Source: Thiobacillus sp. (GTDB taxonomy: Bacteria > Pseudomonadota > Gammaproteobacteria > Burkholderiales > Thiobacillaceae). From it: a DNA stretch of 41,134 bases. The number at the start of each line of letters is the position of its first letter. Positions within the stretch are counted from its first letter, which is position 1. Under the pieces are notes generated by a model. It worked only from the letters and a program-made list of their open reading frames with translations. It was not told where the DNA came from and did not search any database. Position numbers and translations under genes: made by a program. Below, one piece after another: positions 32,858-41,134 of the stretch. Location: NCBI GenBank assembly GCA_018262815.1, contig JADFDN010000011.1:1-41134 (forward strand), written 5' to 3'.

Positions 32858-34489
32858 ATGGAATCCACGCTAACCGCGCCGGCGCAAGCCGGCGATCCGG
32901 CCCTGGTGCGCGACGTCAAAAAGCGCCGCACCTTCGCCATCATTTCGCACCCCGACGCGGGCAAGACCACGCTGACCGAAAAGCTGCTGCTGTTCGGCGG
33001 CGCCATTCAAATGGCCGGCACCGTCAAGGCCAAGAAGAGCGGCAAGTTCGCCACCTCCGACTGGATGGCGGTGGAGCAGGAACGCGGCATCTCCGTGGCC
33101 AGTTCCGTCATGCAGTTCTCCTACGGCGACTGCGTGTTCAACCTCCTCGACACTCCCGGCCACAAGGACTTTTCGGAAGACACCTACCGCGTGCTGACCG
33201 CGGTCGACGCCGCGATCATGGTGGTCGACGCCGCCAAGGGCGTGGAAGAACAGACGATCAAGCTGCTGGAAGTGTGCCGCCTGCGCGACACGCCCATCAT
33301 CACCTTCATCAACAAGATGGACCGCGAAGTGCGCGAGCCGCTGGAACTGCTGGACGAGATCGAGTCGATCCTGAAGATCCACTGCGCGCCGGTGACCTGG
33401 CCGATCGGCATGGGCAAGCGCTTCCAGGGCGTGTACCACCTGATCCACGACGAGATCCTGCGCTTCAAGGCGGGCGAGGAAAACGCCGGCCAGCAGTTCG
33501 AGTCCCTGCAGGGCCTGGGCGAAGCCGCCTTGCGCGAGCGCTTCCCGCTCGAAGCCGATACGCTCTTGTCCGAGATCGAGCTGGTGCGCGGCGCCGGTGC
33601 CACCTTCGACCTCGGCGATTTCCTCGCCGGCAAACAGACCCCGGTCTTCTTCGGCTCGGGGATCAACAACTTCGGCGTGCGCGAAGTGCTGCGCGCGCTG
33701 TCCGACTGGGCGCCGTCGCCGCTGCCGCGCGAGGCGGTCGAACGCACGGTCGACCCCGCCGAGCCCAAGTTCACCGGCTTCGTGTTCAAGATCCAAGCCA
33801 ACATGGACCCGCAGCACCGCGACCGCATCGCCTTCTTCCGCGTCTGCTCCGGCCGCTACAACCCCGGCATGAAAGTGCGCCATCGCCGCACCGGCAAGGA
33901 CATGAAGATCGCCAACGCCGTCGTCTTCATGGCCAACGAGCGCACCCGCATGGAAGACGCGGTGGCAGGTGACATCATCGGCATTCACAACCACGGCCAG
34001 CTGCACATCGGCGACACCCTCACCGAGGGCGAAGCACTGCAATACAAGGGCATCCCCTACTTCGCCCCCGAACTTTTCAGCCGCCCGCGCCTGCGCGACC
34101 CGCTGCGTGCCAAGCAGCTCAACAAAGGCCTGCTGGAACTCGGCGAGGAAGGCGCGGTGCAGGTATTCGAGCCCTTCGCCGACAACACGCTCCTGATCGG
34201 CGCGGTCGGCCCGCTGCAGTTCGAGATCGTCGCCCATCGCCTGAAGACCGAGTACGGTGTCGACGCCAGTTTCGAGAACGCCGGCATCCACACCGCGCGC
34301 TGGGTCACCTGCCCCGACGCCCAGCACCTCGCCGAATTCACCAAGGCGAATTCACTGCGGCTGGCGAAGGACGTCGACAGCAACCTGGTGTATCTGGCGG
34401 ATACGCGGGTGAATTTGCAGCTGGCGCAGGAGCGCTGGCCCAAGGTGGCGTTCCACGACACGCGGGAGCATGGGCAGGTGATGAGCTAG
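32858..34489 (+). CDS. prfC: Peptide chain release factor 3 (RF3)
   Basis: 543 residues, slightly longer than the E. coli protein because of a short N-terminal extension. The GTPase motifs are G1 SHPDAGKTT (30-38), the switch region [14 protein letters not shown]3 [11 protein letters not shown] and G4 NKMDRE, followed by the translational GTPase domains II and III. RF3 removes RF1/RF2 from the ribosome after termination. TAAAAT (32819-32824) may be the -10; no Shine-Dalgarno is evident. The following 102-base gap to the convergent pyruvate kinase-like gene holds a GCCGGGG/CCCCGGC hairpin (34517-34538) without a T-run. Confidence 0.97.
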   Translation: MESTLTAPAQAGDPALVRDVKKRRTFAIISHPDAGKTTLTEKLLLFGGAIQMAGTVKAKKSGKFATSDWMAVEQERGISVASSVMQFSYGDCVFNLLDTPGHKDFSEDTYRVLTAVDAAIMVVDAAKGVEEQTIKLLEVCRLRDTPIITFINKMDREVREPLELLDEIESILKIHCAPVTWPIGMGKRFQGVYHLIHDEILRFKAGEENAGQQFESLQGLGEAALRERFPLEADTLLSEIELVRGAGATFDLGDFLAGKQTPVFFGSGINNFGVREVLRALSDWAPSPLPREAVERTVDPAEPKFTGFVFKIQANMDPQHRDRIAFFRVCSGRYNPGMKVRHRRTGKDMKIANAVVFMANERTRMEDAVAGDIIGIHNHGQLHIGDTLTEGEALQYKGIPYFAPELFSRPRLRDPLRAKQLNKGLLELGEEGAVQVFEPFADNTLLIGAVGPLQFEIVAHRLKTEYGVDASFENAGIHTARWVTCPDAQHLAEFTKANSLRLAKDVDSNLVYLADTRVNLQLAQERWPKVAFHDTREHGQVMS

Positions 34490-34591
34490 GAATCGGACAA
34501 GCGCGGCGGTTCGACGGCCGGGGCCGATCAACCCCGGCAGCACGGCATGCCGGACAGTCAGCCCAAAACCGTCGACAGGGGCCGAGAAGAG

Positions 34592-36514
34592 TCAGACCCG
34601 CCTGACGGGACCCTCAGACTCGATCGGCAGCATATGGGCCAACCGCAACGCTCTCAGCATGGAACGTTTTTTCGCCTGGTGCGCATGCATCCGCCTCAGA
34701 ATGTCGTCCAGCGCCCGCACGGCATTGAGGACATAGGGCCCCTTGTTGAGCATGACGCATTCGGCGCGCAACCCCATCGCCGCGTCGGTGATCTCGGCGC
34801 GCGATGGCCGCCCTTCCTTGGCAAGCGTCTCCAGCACCTGGGTTGCCCAGATCACCGGAACGTGCGCCGCCTCGCATAACCAGAGAATTTCCTCCTGAAC
34901 CTCCGCCAACCGCTCGAATCCACACTCGACGGCCAGATCGCCGCGAGCGATCATCACCCGGCACTGGGGCGCGCGCATGGCAGTCAGCAGCATGTCGGGC
35001 AGGCTCTCGAAACCGCGACGCGTTTCGATCTTGAGCACGATGGCAGGCTGCCGGCTCCCCAAACCCGCCAGCCGCTGCTGGAGCGATGCCACGTCCTGCG
35101 CACAATTGGCAAAGGACAGGCCGACGATATCCGCATGCAGGGCCACGAAGGGCAGGTCCTCGATGTCCTTGTCCGTCATGGCCGCGATGTGCAGTTCGCT
35201 GTCGGGCAGGTTGATCCCCTTGTCGGCGCGCAAATTGACGGCTCTCAGGTATTCCTGCGTGATGCGGACGCGTACCTGCGACGGCTCCACCTTTTCGATG
35301 ACGCCGCCGATCTTGCCGTCGTCGAACCAGATCGACTCCCCCGCCCGGACGTGATCGAAGACGTCCGAAATGGTGCAGCCGATCATCGCAGGGGTCAGGA
35401 GTTTTCCCGTGCTGTCGTAAGTCGCCGGTCGTCCCGGCTTCAGATCGCGGGTCACGATGAGCAGGTCGCCCTTTTGCAGTGAGATGGCGCTTTCACCTGG
35501 CGGCAAAGTGCCGATCCGGCACTCGCGCGCATCCGGCTCGCCCTCGCCACGCACCTGAAGAAGACGGGTGCCGGGGACGATGTAAGCGGTGCGGCCCGCC
35601 TCCGCCCAGCATCCCCGATCGGTCACATCGATGACCTTGAAAGACCGCCTGGAATCCCTGGCATCGGTGAATTTCACAACGTCTCCGATCTGCAGCCGGG
35701 CCAGCCAGAGCGACGGTACAGGAAGACACGCGCTTGCCGGCGATGGAGGCAGTCGAGGCGATTCTTCCGGACTCAACCAGACCCGTGCCGGCGCAGTGAC
35801 ACGCCCGTAGACATCGCGGCAAGGATGGATCCTGACCACGGCCGGACTGGGCTCCAGCGGACCGGTGCGCAGCTTCGGCCCCGCCAGGTCCATGAACACC
35901 CGGCAGGATCGTCCCAGCGAGCGCTCCGCCTGCTTCAGGTGCTCGATCATCCGCGCCCAGGCGGCGGCATCGTCATGGGCACAATTGATGCGCATGCAGT
36001 CCATGCCTTGCTGCAGCAGCTGGTGAACAAGAAGGTAGTCGTCGGCCGCTTCGCTCGGCATGGTGACCATGATCCGCACCGGGCGTCCTGTCGTCACCGG
36101 CCCGAGCAAGGCGTCCGCATGTTCGGCGAGCAGCCGTTCGCCGCGAGCGAATTCAACGTCACGCACCTCCTCGGCATCGGTATGACGGGCCCCCTGTACA
36201 AGATGACCCAATACACTCAGAACCGCATCGACCGACGCCAGAACATTCGACTCGGCCCGCCCGAGCGAAGACACCCCCAGCGCAGCCAGGGATCTCTGCA
36301 ACGGACGCAGATCCCGGCGACGCAGCGTCAGGTAATGAAGGAGATTCCTTGAGCTTTCGCGATAATTCGCGTGAATCCCGGCGAGGTGTCGTTGCGCCCG
36401 GGACTCGTTGGAGAGCATGTCGGTGCGAATGCCCGCCAGCTCCGCCATGAGCTGCTCCATGCCTGGCGTGTCCGGGACGGAATCCCTGGAGCAGCCTGTC
36501 TTAACGTCTGACAT
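34592..36514 (-). CDS. Atypical pyruvate kinase-like protein
   Basis: 640 residues, but not a standard pyruvate kinase (about 470). An N-terminal helical extension of ~140 residues (LRRRDLRPLQRSLAALGVSS) has no known function to me. The TIM barrel follows, with RIMVTMPSEA, CMRINCAHDD (usual RLNFSHG), VFMDLAGPKLRTG, LKIETRRGFESL, MIARGDLAVECG (Asp526) and IWATQVLETLAKEGRPSRAE. A large B domain is inserted at about 230-390. The protein ends shortly after the barrel, so the allosteric C-terminal domain is missing. The Ser/His of RLNFSHG (here NCAHD) and the MLSGETA region (here MLNKGPYV) differ. It may catalyse PEP to pyruvate without the usual regulation, or a related reaction. Symbol withheld. 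Confidence 0.8.
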   Translation of the reverse strand: MSDVKTGCSRDSVPDTPGMEQLMAELAGIRTDMLSNESRAQRHLAGIHANYRESSRNLLHYLTLRRRDLRPLQRSLAALGVSSLGRAESNVLASVDAVLSVLGHLVQGARHTDAEEVRDVEFARGERLLAEHADALLGPVTTGRPVRIMVTMPSEAADDYLLVHQLLQQGMDCMRINCAHDDAAAWARMIEHLKQAERSLGRSCRVFMDLAGPKLRTGPLEPSPAVVRIHPCRDVYGRVTAPARVWLSPEESPRLPPSPASACLPVPSLWLARLQIGDVVKFTDARDSRRSFKVIDVTDRGCWAEAGRTAYIVPGTRLLQVRGEGEPDARECRIGTLPPGESAISLQKGDLLIVTRDLKPGRPATYDSTGKLLTPAMIGCTISDVFDHVRAGESIWFDDGKIGGVIEKVEPSQVRVRITQEYLRAVNLRADKGINLPDSELHIAAMTDKDIEDLPFVALHADIVGLSFANCAQDVASLQQRLAGLGSRQPAIVLKIETRRGFESLPDMLLTAMRAPQCRVMIARGDLAVECGFERLAEVQEEILWLCEAAHVPVIWATQVLETLAKEGRPSRAEITDAAMGLRAECVMLNKGPYVLNAVRALDDILRRMHAHQAKKRSMLRALRLAHMLPIESEGPVRRV

Positions 36515-36639
36515 CGACTCGGCCTTGGCAGATCAATGGCATGGAAGTCCGTTGCAATTCAATGCATGACGGCCACGTCAGGCATTTGATCGTGCATCCA
36601 CCCAGCCCTGGCCGGAAATCCATTCCGCGCTGAGCACGT

Positions 36640-37068
36640 CTATTGAGACAGGACGGCATGGATGCCGCCCTTCGATTTTGAAATGCCGAGATTGCGCACC
36701 AGGACCACCACGTTGTGGGTATCGAGGCGGTTGATGAAGAGTTCGCTGGTAAAGGATCGGCCATCGCGGCACCGGGCCTGGAAAACACAGGCGCAGTGGC
36801 AGAGAAAACCCAGATGTGGGTTGATGCGGCCTTCCTGCACCAGCTCGGTGTTCGCGAGCTGCGGAAGGAGCATGGAAATGTGCCGACCGACCAGGGCTTC
36901 TTGCATATAGCCGAATATCTGCTCGCACGCGCTGCTGCAATCCCGAATGATGCCCAGGTCATCCAGGGTGAATGTTGCAAGATCGCCCGGTCGGATGTCG
37001 GGAATGCCGGAAGTGGCATGCGTAGTCGTCTGCGGGCTTTTCACCTGCAGGATGTTTGCTGTCGCCAT
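36640..37068 (-). CDS. Small Cys-rich PAS-domain protein
   Basis: 142 residues from the ATG at 37068, chosen because GGAG lies 6 bases upstream; in-frame ATGs at 37080 and 37089 are alternatives. It is essentially one PAS domain (about 28-128): FTLDDLGIIRDCSSACEQIF, GYMQEALVGRHISMLLPQ and RDGRSFTSELFINRLDT. There is no output domain, so it would signal by binding a partner. It holds six Cys (44, 48, 90, 92, 94, 100), including the cluster CHCAC. This is unusual and hints at redox sensing or metal binding, though not proven. It lies 125 bases upstream of the pyruvate kinase-like gene on the same strand and diverges from the next small gene. Confidence 0.75.
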   Translation of the reverse strand: MATANILQVKSPQTTTHATSGIPDIRPGDLATFTLDDLGIIRDCSSACEQIFGYMQEALVGRHISMLLPQLANTELVQEGRINPHLGFLCHCACVFQARCRDGRSFTSELFINRLDTHNVVVLVRNLGISKSKGGIHAVLSQ

Positions 37069-37282
37069 GACGGGCTCCATTGCAGACATTGCTCCAGTGG
37101 GAACGCGATTGTGCGCCGTGAAAATGAACCTTATATGACGGAGGTGAAAAGTTTGCCGCGTTCCGGAATGACACGCGCCGCAAGCCACATTCCAGGGTCT
37201 TCGTCACATATCGAGGTAGCGAAACAATTGAATATGGGTGTAGTTTCAAATCTGAATTTCCAGAAAAAAAGGAAACGTTGCG

Positions 37283-37507
37283 ATGAGAAAACCAGTGGAC
37301 GAGTATCTCGAAAAGGCCGGTCAGCTGAACAAGGAGGAAACCGAACGCTTGTTGGCAAGAATGCGATCCAAGCTCATGCGCAGGCTTGAAGACAAAAAAA
37401 TGAGCGTGCAGGAAGCCGTGGCCATTCAGCTCGAAATCGAAGACGAGGAGTTGCAGGAATGGCGCGCACGCATGACGGAAATCAAGAAAAAGTCGAAGGA
37501 CAAGTAG
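37283..37507 (+). CDS. Small charged protein, function unknown
   Basis: 74 residues, about 40 percent charged (MRKPVDEYLEKAGQLNKEET, then KKMSVQEAVAIQLEIEDEEL). AAAGGAAA precedes the ATG at good spacing. It is predicted almost wholly alpha-helical or coiled coil, with no Cys, signal peptide or membrane segment. I do not recognise the family. It stands alone between the divergent PAS gene and the glucan phosphorylase gene. The ribosome binding site and lack of an overlapping better gene support its being real. Confidence 0.65.
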   Translation: MRKPVDEYLEKAGQLNKEETERLLARMRSKLMRRLEDKKMSVQEAVAIQLEIEDEELQEWRARMTEIKKKSKDK

Positions 37508-37623
37508 TACGCCCGCCAAGGTGTTAGAGGCCTGCACTCGCTATCCCGGCGCGTGATCGTCCGATGTCCTTCAGACCCGGGCAGCTGCTGTCGCCGCCCC
37601 GGCAATCACCCTACTGCTCCCAC

Positions 37624-39333
37624 ATGTCCGAAGCCGCGAGCAAGACCGAAAACTTCACCCATAAACCCCGCGTAGCCTATTTTTCCATGGAAATCGCCAT
37701 GGAGAGCGACATCCCGACCTACAGTGGCGGTTTGGGCGTGCTGGCTGGCGACACCCTGCGTGCCGCGGCAGATATCGGCGTGCCGATGGTCGCAGTCACC
37801 CTGGTGTCCCGGGCCGGCTACTTTCGCCAGGCAATCGATCCACAAGGCCGGCAGGTCGAGCTTGCCGACGACTGGGATCCTGCACGCTACGCGAAACGGC
37901 TGCAGGCCACCGTGGCGATGGAACTGGAAGATCGCCAGGTGTGGGTGGGCGGCTGGCTCTACGTGCTGAACTCCTGGGTCGGCGACGGTGTACCCATTCT
38001 GCTGCTGGATACCGATCTGCCGGTGAACGATCCGCGCGACCGCGAGATCACCCGCTATCTGTACGGCGGCGACGAGGCCTACCGGATCAAGCAGGAGGTG
38101 GTACTGGGCGTCGGCGGCGTCGCCATGCTCCAGGCCCTGGGCTTCAAGCTCATGGGCTACCACATGAACGAGGGGCACTCGGCCTTTCTCACCCTGGCGC
38201 TGCTGCGGCGCTACGCTCACCCCAGCGAAGGCCTGCGGCCGGGAGAAAGTCCCTACGACCTGCCCCGAGTGCGTGAGCTTTGCACCTTCACCACACATAC
38301 GCCGGTGGAAGCGGGCCACGACAAATTCGATTACGACCTGGTACGGCGCATTTATGGGGATATGCTGGATCCGGGCATGGTGAAGCTGCTGGCCGGCGAG
38401 GACAAACTCAACATGACCCGCCTGGCCCTCAACCTGTCGGAATATGTGAACGGGGTGGCCAAGCGCCATGCCGAGACCTCCCGCCAGATTTTCCCCGGCT
38501 ATGCGGTTCACGCGGTCACCAATGGCGTGCACGCCTCCACCTGGACCAGCACGCCCTTTTCCAGGGTGTACGACCAGCATGTGCCGGGCTGGTGCCATGA
38601 GCCGGAACTCCTCACCCGGGCCGACCGCATCCCCGATGACGTGCTCTGGGCGGCGCACCAGGAATCCAAGCAGGCGCTGATTGACAGGGTGCGGGAACTC
38701 ACCGGAGTGAGCCTGAATGCAGACCAGCCCATTCTCGGCTTCGCACGCCGCATGACGGCCTACAAACGCGCCGACCTGATGTTCAGCGATCTGGAACGCC
38801 TCAAGGACATCGCCAGAAAATTCCCCATCCAGATCGTCATGGCCGGCAAGGCCCACCCCAACGACACCGCAGGCAAGCAGCTGATCGAGACGCTACACGC
38901 CCGCATCCGCGAACTGGCCGGCGAAATTCCCATGGCCTTCGTCCCCGGCTACAACATGGCACTGGCGCTGCTCATGGTGTCCGGCTCGGATCTCTGGCTG
39001 AACACCCCGCTGCGGCCTCTGGAGGCTTCCGGCACCAGCGGCATGAAAGCCGCATTCAACGGCGTGCCGCAGTTCTCGGTGCTGGATGGATGGTGGGTGG
39101 AGGGCTGTCTGGAGGGCGTGACGGGCTGGGCCGTTGGCGATGACAGCCCCACCGCCAACGGCCACGATGCCATGGCCCTGTACGACAAGCTGGAGCAGGT
39201 GATCCTGCCGCTCTGGTACGGCGACCGGCCGGCCTGGACTGCCGTCATGAAAGGTGCCATCAGCAGGAATGCCGCCTATTTCAACAGCCACCGGATGATG
39301 CGCCGCTACGCCACAGAGGCCTATCTGAGATGA
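37624..39333 (+). CDS. glgP: Alpha-glucan (glycogen) phosphorylase, compact type
   Basis: 569 residues from the ATG at 37624 (MSEAASKTENFTH); an ATG 20 codons earlier adds an unconserved stretch. Neither start has a clear ribosome binding site. It is the short phosphorylase type (about 550-600 residues rather than ~830): VAYFSMEIAMESDIPTYSGG, LGVLAGDTLRAAADIGVP, MGYHMNEGHSAF, FTTHTPVEAGHDKF, VTNGVH and FARRMTAYKRADL. The C-terminal GTSGMKAAFNGVPQFSVLDG contains the Lys that binds pyridoxal phosphate. It releases glucose-1-phosphate from glycogen or maltodextrins with phosphate. Together with pgi it would serve storage-carbon use, although the genes are not linked. Confidence 0.92.
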   Translation: MSEAASKTENFTHKPRVAYFSMEIAMESDIPTYSGGLGVLAGDTLRAAADIGVPMVAVTLVSRAGYFRQAIDPQGRQVELADDWDPARYAKRLQATVAMELEDRQVWVGGWLYVLNSWVGDGVPILLLDTDLPVNDPRDREITRYLYGGDEAYRIKQEVVLGVGGVAMLQALGFKLMGYHMNEGHSAFLTLALLRRYAHPSEGLRPGESPYDLPRVRELCTFTTHTPVEAGHDKFDYDLVRRIYGDMLDPGMVKLLAGEDKLNMTRLALNLSEYVNGVAKRHAETSRQIFPGYAVHAVTNGVHASTWTSTPFSRVYDQHVPGWCHEPELLTRADRIPDDVLWAAHQESKQALIDRVRELTGVSLNADQPILGFARRMTAYKRADLMFSDLERLKDIARKFPIQIVMAGKAHPNDTAGKQLIETLHARIRELAGEIPMAFVPGYNMALALLMVSGSDLWLNTPLRPLEASGTSGMKAAFNGVPQFSVLDGWWVEGCLEGVTGWAVGDDSPTANGHDAMALYDKLEQVILPLWYGDRPAWTAVMKGAISRNAAYFNSHRMMRRYATEAYLR

Positions 39334-39388
39334 GCGATTCTGCAGCCGCCGCGCGGGATGGCCGACCGTGTGCCGCTGTAACAAATCC

Positions 39389-39437
39389 TTAACTTGAGTG
39401 CGGCTTCAAACTATATAAACTGTTTATTCCATATAGT
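39389..39437 (+). promoter_or_regulatory. Putative promoter and palindromic operator of the histone-like gene
   Basis: TTAACT (39389-39394), 17 bases and TATATA (39412-39417) form a weak promoter. ACTATAT (39410-39416) and ATATAGT (39431-39437) are inverted arms around a smaller palindrome TAAAC-T-GTTTA (39416-39426). The nested symmetry over the -10 is suggestive of a repressor or autoregulatory site. Confidence 0.4.
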
Positions 39438-39453
39438 CATTCGGAGCCAACAC

Positions 39454-39969
39454 ATGGCAGACACCGACAAGAAACCGGCCGACGCGCAAGCCACGAAACC
39501 CGCAGCGAGCCCAGCGCCGACCGCCCGGAAGCCCTCATCCACCAAGCCCGCCGCACGCGCCAAAAAACCTGCTGCAGCTGCGCCTGCAACCCGAAGCAAG
39601 GCGCCGGTCGCGGCTGCAACGGCGAAGAAACCTGCCGCACGCGCCGCCGCTACGAGAAAATCGCCTCCGGTCAAAAAGACCGCGAACAGACCCGAGCCCA
39701 CTGTCGCCAAGTCCACCAAGGCGGGCAAGCCTGTCAAAGCGAAAAAGGCCAAGCTGATCCGTGACAGCTTCACCATGCCGGAAGCTGAATACGCCCTGAT
39801 TGCTGCACTCAAGAAACGCTGTCTCGCTGCGGGCGTGCCGGCAAAGAAAAGCGAGATCCTGCGCGCAGCAGTGGTGAATCTGGCGAAGCTGAGCGATACC
39901 ACGGTCGTTTCAGCGTTGCGGCGCCTCGAAGTCATCAAGACCGGACGCCCCGCAAAAGGAAACAAGTGA
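39454..39969 (+). CDS. Histone H1-like Lys/Ala/Pro-rich DNA-binding protein
   Basis: 171 residues from the ATG at 39454 (MADTDKKPADAQATKPAAS); GGAG lies 7 bases upstream. Residues ~1-100 are a low-complexity tail of Lys, Ala and Pro with repeated AxKKPA units, like histone H1 and bacterial AlgP/PhaF tails. The C-terminal part (about 100-165) has a compact domain: KLIRDSFTMPEAEYALIAAL, then KKRCLAAGVPAKKSEILRAA, typical of betaproteobacterial histone-like proteins with a ribbon-helix-helix-like look. It probably binds and compacts DNA. Its promoter region carries a nested palindrome, so self-regulation is possible. Confidence 0.8.
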   Translation: MADTDKKPADAQATKPAASPAPTARKPSSTKPAARAKKPAAAAPATRSKAPVAAATAKKPAARAAATRKSPPVKKTANRPEPTVAKSTKAGKPVKAKKAKLIRDSFTMPEAEYALIAALKKRCLAAGVPAKKSEILRAAVVNLAKLSDTTVVSALRRLEVIKTGRPAKGNK

Positions 39970-40024
39970 GCCGGCAGACTCAGCCGGAATGGAGCCGGGC
40001 CTTCGCCGCGCCCTGCGTCTGAAC

Positions 40025-41134
40025 TCAGTTCTCCCGGAAAAACCGGATCGCCTCGTCCAGCCGATGTACCGCATGAATCTCCATTCCCGCGATCTTCTGC
40101 TTGGGCTGATTGGCGGCCGGCACGATGGCCTGGGTGAAGCCGAGCTTGGCGGCTTCTTTCAGACGTTCCTGGCCACGCTGCACCGGACGGATTTCACCGG
40201 CCAGGCCCACTTCTCCGAACATCACCAGTTTGTCGGGCAGCGGCTGGCTTCGCAGTGACGAGACGATGGCGGCGAGCACCGCAAGGTCGGCGGCGGGTTC
40301 GCTGATCTTCACCCCACCCACCGCGTTGACGAACACGTCCTGATCGAAGCACGCGATGCCGGCGTGGCGGTGCAGCACGGCAAGCAGCATGGCGAGGCGG
40401 TTCTGCTCCAGGCCGACGGACAGACGACGCGGACTCGGCGCATGGCTGGCATCGACCAGCGCCTGGATTTCCACCAGCAAGGGCCGCGTGCCTTCCTGCG
40501 TCACCAGCACGCACGACCCGGGCACCGGCTCGCCGTGGCGCGACAGGAAAATCGCCGAGGGATTCGACACGCCCTTGAGCCCCTTCTCGGTCATCGCGAA
40601 CACGCCGATTTCGTTGACCGCGCCGAAGCGGTTCTTGAACGCGCGCACCAGCCGGAAGCTCGACCCCGTGTCGCCCTCGAAATACAGCACGGTGTCGACG
40701 ATATGCTCGAGCACGCGCGGGCCGGCAATGGCGCCTTCCTTGGTGACGTGGCCGACCAGGATGATCGCGGTGCCGGTCTGCTTGGCATGGCGCGTGAGTT
40801 GCGCAGCGCACTCGCGCACCTGCGCGACCGAACCGGGAGCGGAGGTCAGCGCCTCGGAATAGATCGTCTGGATCGAGTCGATCACCGCGACGTCGGGCTT
40901 GAGGTCAGTGAGTTGCGCGAGGATCGCTTCCAGCCGGATTTCCGGCAGCACCGGCAGGTTGGTTTCGGGCAGTGAGAGACGCCGCGCGCGCAGCGCGACC
41001 TGGCGCGCCGATTCCTCGCCGCTGACGTAAAGCGTCTTCATGCGGCCCGAGAGGCCCGCCATGGCCTGCAGCAGCAGCGTCGACTTGCCGATGCCGGGGT
41101 CGCCGCCGATCAAGGTCACGCCGCCCGGCACCAG
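40025..41134 (-). CDS. radA: DNA repair protein RadA (Sms), 5' end cut by window edge
   Basis: 370 codons to the right edge; the missing N-terminus would hold the four-Cys zinc finger and the first ~85 residues. Visible parts: Walker A GGDPGIGKST, SGEESARQVALRARRL, Walker B-like VAVIDSIQTIY, the RadA-specific KNRFGAVNEIG motif and the C-terminal Lon-like domain (AVGGVKISEPAADLAVLAAI, GEVGLAGEIRPVQRGQERL). RadA is a RecA-like ATPase that promotes branch migration of recombination intermediates. The gene is convergent with the histone-like gene, with 55 bases between them. Confidence 0.96.
   Translation of the reverse strand: MVPGGVTLIGGDPGIGKSTLLLQAMAGLSGRMKTLYVSGEESARQVALRARRLSLPETNLPVLPEIRLEAILAQLTDLKPDVAVIDSIQTIYSEALTSAPGSVAQVRECAAQLTRHAKQTGTAIILVGHVTKEGAIAGPRVLEHIVDTVLYFEGDTGSSFRLVRAFKNRFGAVNEIGVFAMTEKGLKGVSNPSAIFLSRHGEPVPGSCVLVTQEGTRPLLVEIQALVDASHAPSPRRLSVGLEQNRLAMLLAVLHRHAGIACFDQDVFVNAVGGVKISEPAADLAVLAAIVSSLRSQPLPDKLVMFGEVGLAGEIRPVQRGQERLKEAAKLGFTQAIVPAANQPKQKIAGMEIHAVHRLDEAIRFFREN

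Noticed and set aside
34517-34538. GCCGGGG/CCCCGGC hairpin as terminator between prfC and the pyruvate kinase-like gene
   Set aside because: The stem is good but no T-run follows on either strand; reported only within the prfC entry.

Overview
The window is high-GC chromosomal DNA. Its gene set suggests a betaproteobacterium of the Thiobacillus / Hydrogenophilales-Nitrosomonadales kind: RlmD, a monofunctional aspartate kinase, RF3, RadA, a PHA/histone-H1-like Lys-Ala-rich protein and many c-di-GMP/cAMP signalling genes. The taxonomic placement is inferred from gene style, not from a marker gene.

Layout. 1-339 (minus): the secreted N-terminus of an SpvB/RHS-type protein, cut by the window edge. 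507-4955 (minus): a tightly overlapping four-gene unit of SH3b protein, M48 protease, CHASE2 class III cyclase and class II cyclic-nucleotide phosphodiesterase. 5038-7878 (plus): an Mla-like lipid transport operon of MlaE permease, a P-loop-less ABC-ATPase relative, MCE/MlaD protein and lipoprotein. It is followed by an SCP2-like periplasmic protein with its own promoter and terminator (7933-8585). 8608-17060: SlyD-type isomerase, pgi, a DUF4139 protein, an HDOD/degenerate-EAL protein, a PolB-like exonuclease, rlmD and lysC. Then come tRNA-Ser(GCU) and tRNA-Arg(ACG).

17533-32756 is the most interesting part: a complete Lap-type biofilm adhesion island. It encodes a LapB-like ABC exporter, LapC-like adaptor, orphan LuxR regulator without phosphorylation residues, an 1887-residue RTX adhesin with a TAAG LapG cleavage site, and a 107-residue conserved protein. 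Facing these are the c-di-GMP receptor LapD (both catalytic motifs lost) and the protease LapG, with a divergent TolC/LapE-like outer membrane protein that carries an extra Cds6/SnoaL-like C-terminal domain. Expected working by analogy with Pseudomonas: the adhesin is exported by LapB-LapC-LapE and held in the outer membrane by its N-terminal module; LapD sequesters LapG when c-di-GMP is high; when c-di-GMP falls, LapG cuts at TAAG and releases the adhesin.

32858-41134: RF3 (prfC), an atypical pyruvate kinase-like protein, a Cys-rich PAS protein, a small charged protein, a compact alpha-glucan phosphorylase, a histone-H1-like DNA-binding protein, and radA cut by the right edge. No insertion sequences, integrases or CRISPR arrays were seen. 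There is no gene-free stretch longer than about 300 bases.
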